A DNA stretch of 64,000 nucleotides, taken from positions 11,513,155 through 11,577,154 of the forward strand of contig OZ025244.1 of the NCBI GenBank assembly GCA_964019155.1, read 5' to 3'. The first letter of the stretch is position 1, and every line of letters starts with the position of its first letter. Of the stretch, positions 63,189 to 64,000 are shown one piece after another. Both the position numbers and the translations under genes were made by a program. Under the pieces are notes generated by a model. The model saw only the letters and a program-made list of their open reading frames with translations. It was not told where the DNA came from and did not search any database. Source of the stretch: Osedax fenrisi. Its lineage: Eukaryota > Annelida > Polychaeta > Sabellida > Siboglinidae.

Positions 63189-64000
63189 TAAACATATTAA
63201 TCTAACCAATATATTAAATATTCATCGTAATATTCATCGTATATTTCATTGAACAGTATTCACATTTATACGCGTGGCATATTGAATATACTGTATATAG
63301 TACATCAAGTGTATATATACACTTTATATATACTACTATATATAGTATTCGATGCTATCTTCCTATTATCATTGATAATCACATCATAAGTCACTTATCT
63401 TCATTTAATAATATTGAAGGTACTATACATACTAACCTAGCCTTTAGAATATATATAGAGAGAATAGTAATGTTGAAACATTCAGACTTTCATATATTTA
63501 AAATTCAGTCGAACGAATAAATTATAAATAATTGAAAAATATAATATACGTTATTGTAATAAATATGGAATAATTCTAAATTAAAAAATTAAAGACATTT
63601 ATTAATTGTTCCATCTGAAGAATTAATATCACATTCTTTTAGTTATGAATCAACTCCCATCAACTCCCATTATTCGTGTAGCTTCAATCACTCATCTAAC
63701 CAATGACATCACATTATCGTTTAGTTATTTAACTAATTATTTATGTATTATTTGTATATGATTGGTGATCTATTGATATTGTATTTAACTAGTTATTTAT
63801 TTTTATTTAATTTGTATCGTTTGAGTTTATTGTTCTGCTTCTAGTTATAATAATGTACGTCATCTATCAGTATCATCTAACACTGGGATGTCCATCACCG
63901 GGCGGGTGTCAGTTGTTCTCGTAACATTCCTTTTCAATGATTATCCTAGGATCATAAATTGTCATAAGATTATCCTAGTAAAATCCTTAGCTATATTCGT
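62035..64000. other. SYT7 intron; no gene seen
   Basis: AT-rich with (TA)n at about 62150-62177, 62317-62340, 62500-62530 and 63144-63187. The longest + frame (from 62846) has no recognisable domain and ends in the TA tract. No C2B exon found. Confidence 0.6.

Noticed and set aside
62846..63205. 119-codon open frame
   Set aside because: No recognisable domain, and its end is a TA repeat.

Overview
This window is eukaryotic and almost certainly comes from an invertebrate animal. Its only recognisable host gene is a spliced synaptotagmin of the SYT7 type, read on the + strand. Four consecutive exons (21819-21910, 53147-53249, 59390-59483, 61796-61963) join in phase across GT-AG introns and encode the end of the linker and most of the calcium-binding C2A domain. 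The transmembrane/N-terminal exons and C2B are not seen and probably lie outside. The rest is AT-rich intronic or intergenic DNA with no operons, no prokaryotic signals and no obvious tRNA or rRNA genes. The lineage cannot be fixed from the sequence. Metazoan SYT7, RTE, L2/CR1 and R2-like LINEs, a Ty3/Gypsy remnant and tRNA-derived SINEs suit many marine invertebrates.

Layout. 1-9.5 kb: a broken RTE LINE end, a 22-bp palindromic tandem repeat, a 1.3-kb GC-rich minisatellite with a 166-bp higher-order period, three SINEs and many (TA)n tracts. 11.3-15.4 kb: an almost intact L2-like LINE (A) that appears to sit inside the (ATC)n tail of an older, truncated LINE (B). 18.9-20.2 kb: an eroded RTE-like LINE. 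21.5-21.9 kb: a pyrimidine-rich minisatellite and the first SYT7 exon. 21.9-53.1 kb: a 31-kb intron holding LINE scraps, a pogo-like MITE, an RTE LINE, a Ty3/Gypsy remnant with both LTRs, an 831-bp terminal-inverted-repeat element, a nearly full-length L2-like LINE (D) inserted in a 43-bp minisatellite, and a CR1/Jockey-group LINE (E). 53.1-62 kb: three SYT7 exons separated by a foldback element, an R2-like (restriction-like endonuclease) LINE tail, SINEs, another L2-like remnant, a 775-bp (TAG)n array and an 833-bp hAT-type MITE. 62-64 kb: AT-rich sequence with no gene seen.

The window therefore reads as one neuronal/secretory gene whose introns have been inflated by retrotransposons, by microsatellites (often LINE 3' tails or insertion sites) and by non-autonomous DNA transposons. 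I found no clear new enzymatic or defence system. The most unusual items are the higher-order GC-rich array, the R2-like LINE bounded on both sides by (TA)n, the nested LINE/microsatellite structures, the inverted-repeat elements, and the SYT7 exons hemmed in by repeats at their splice sites.
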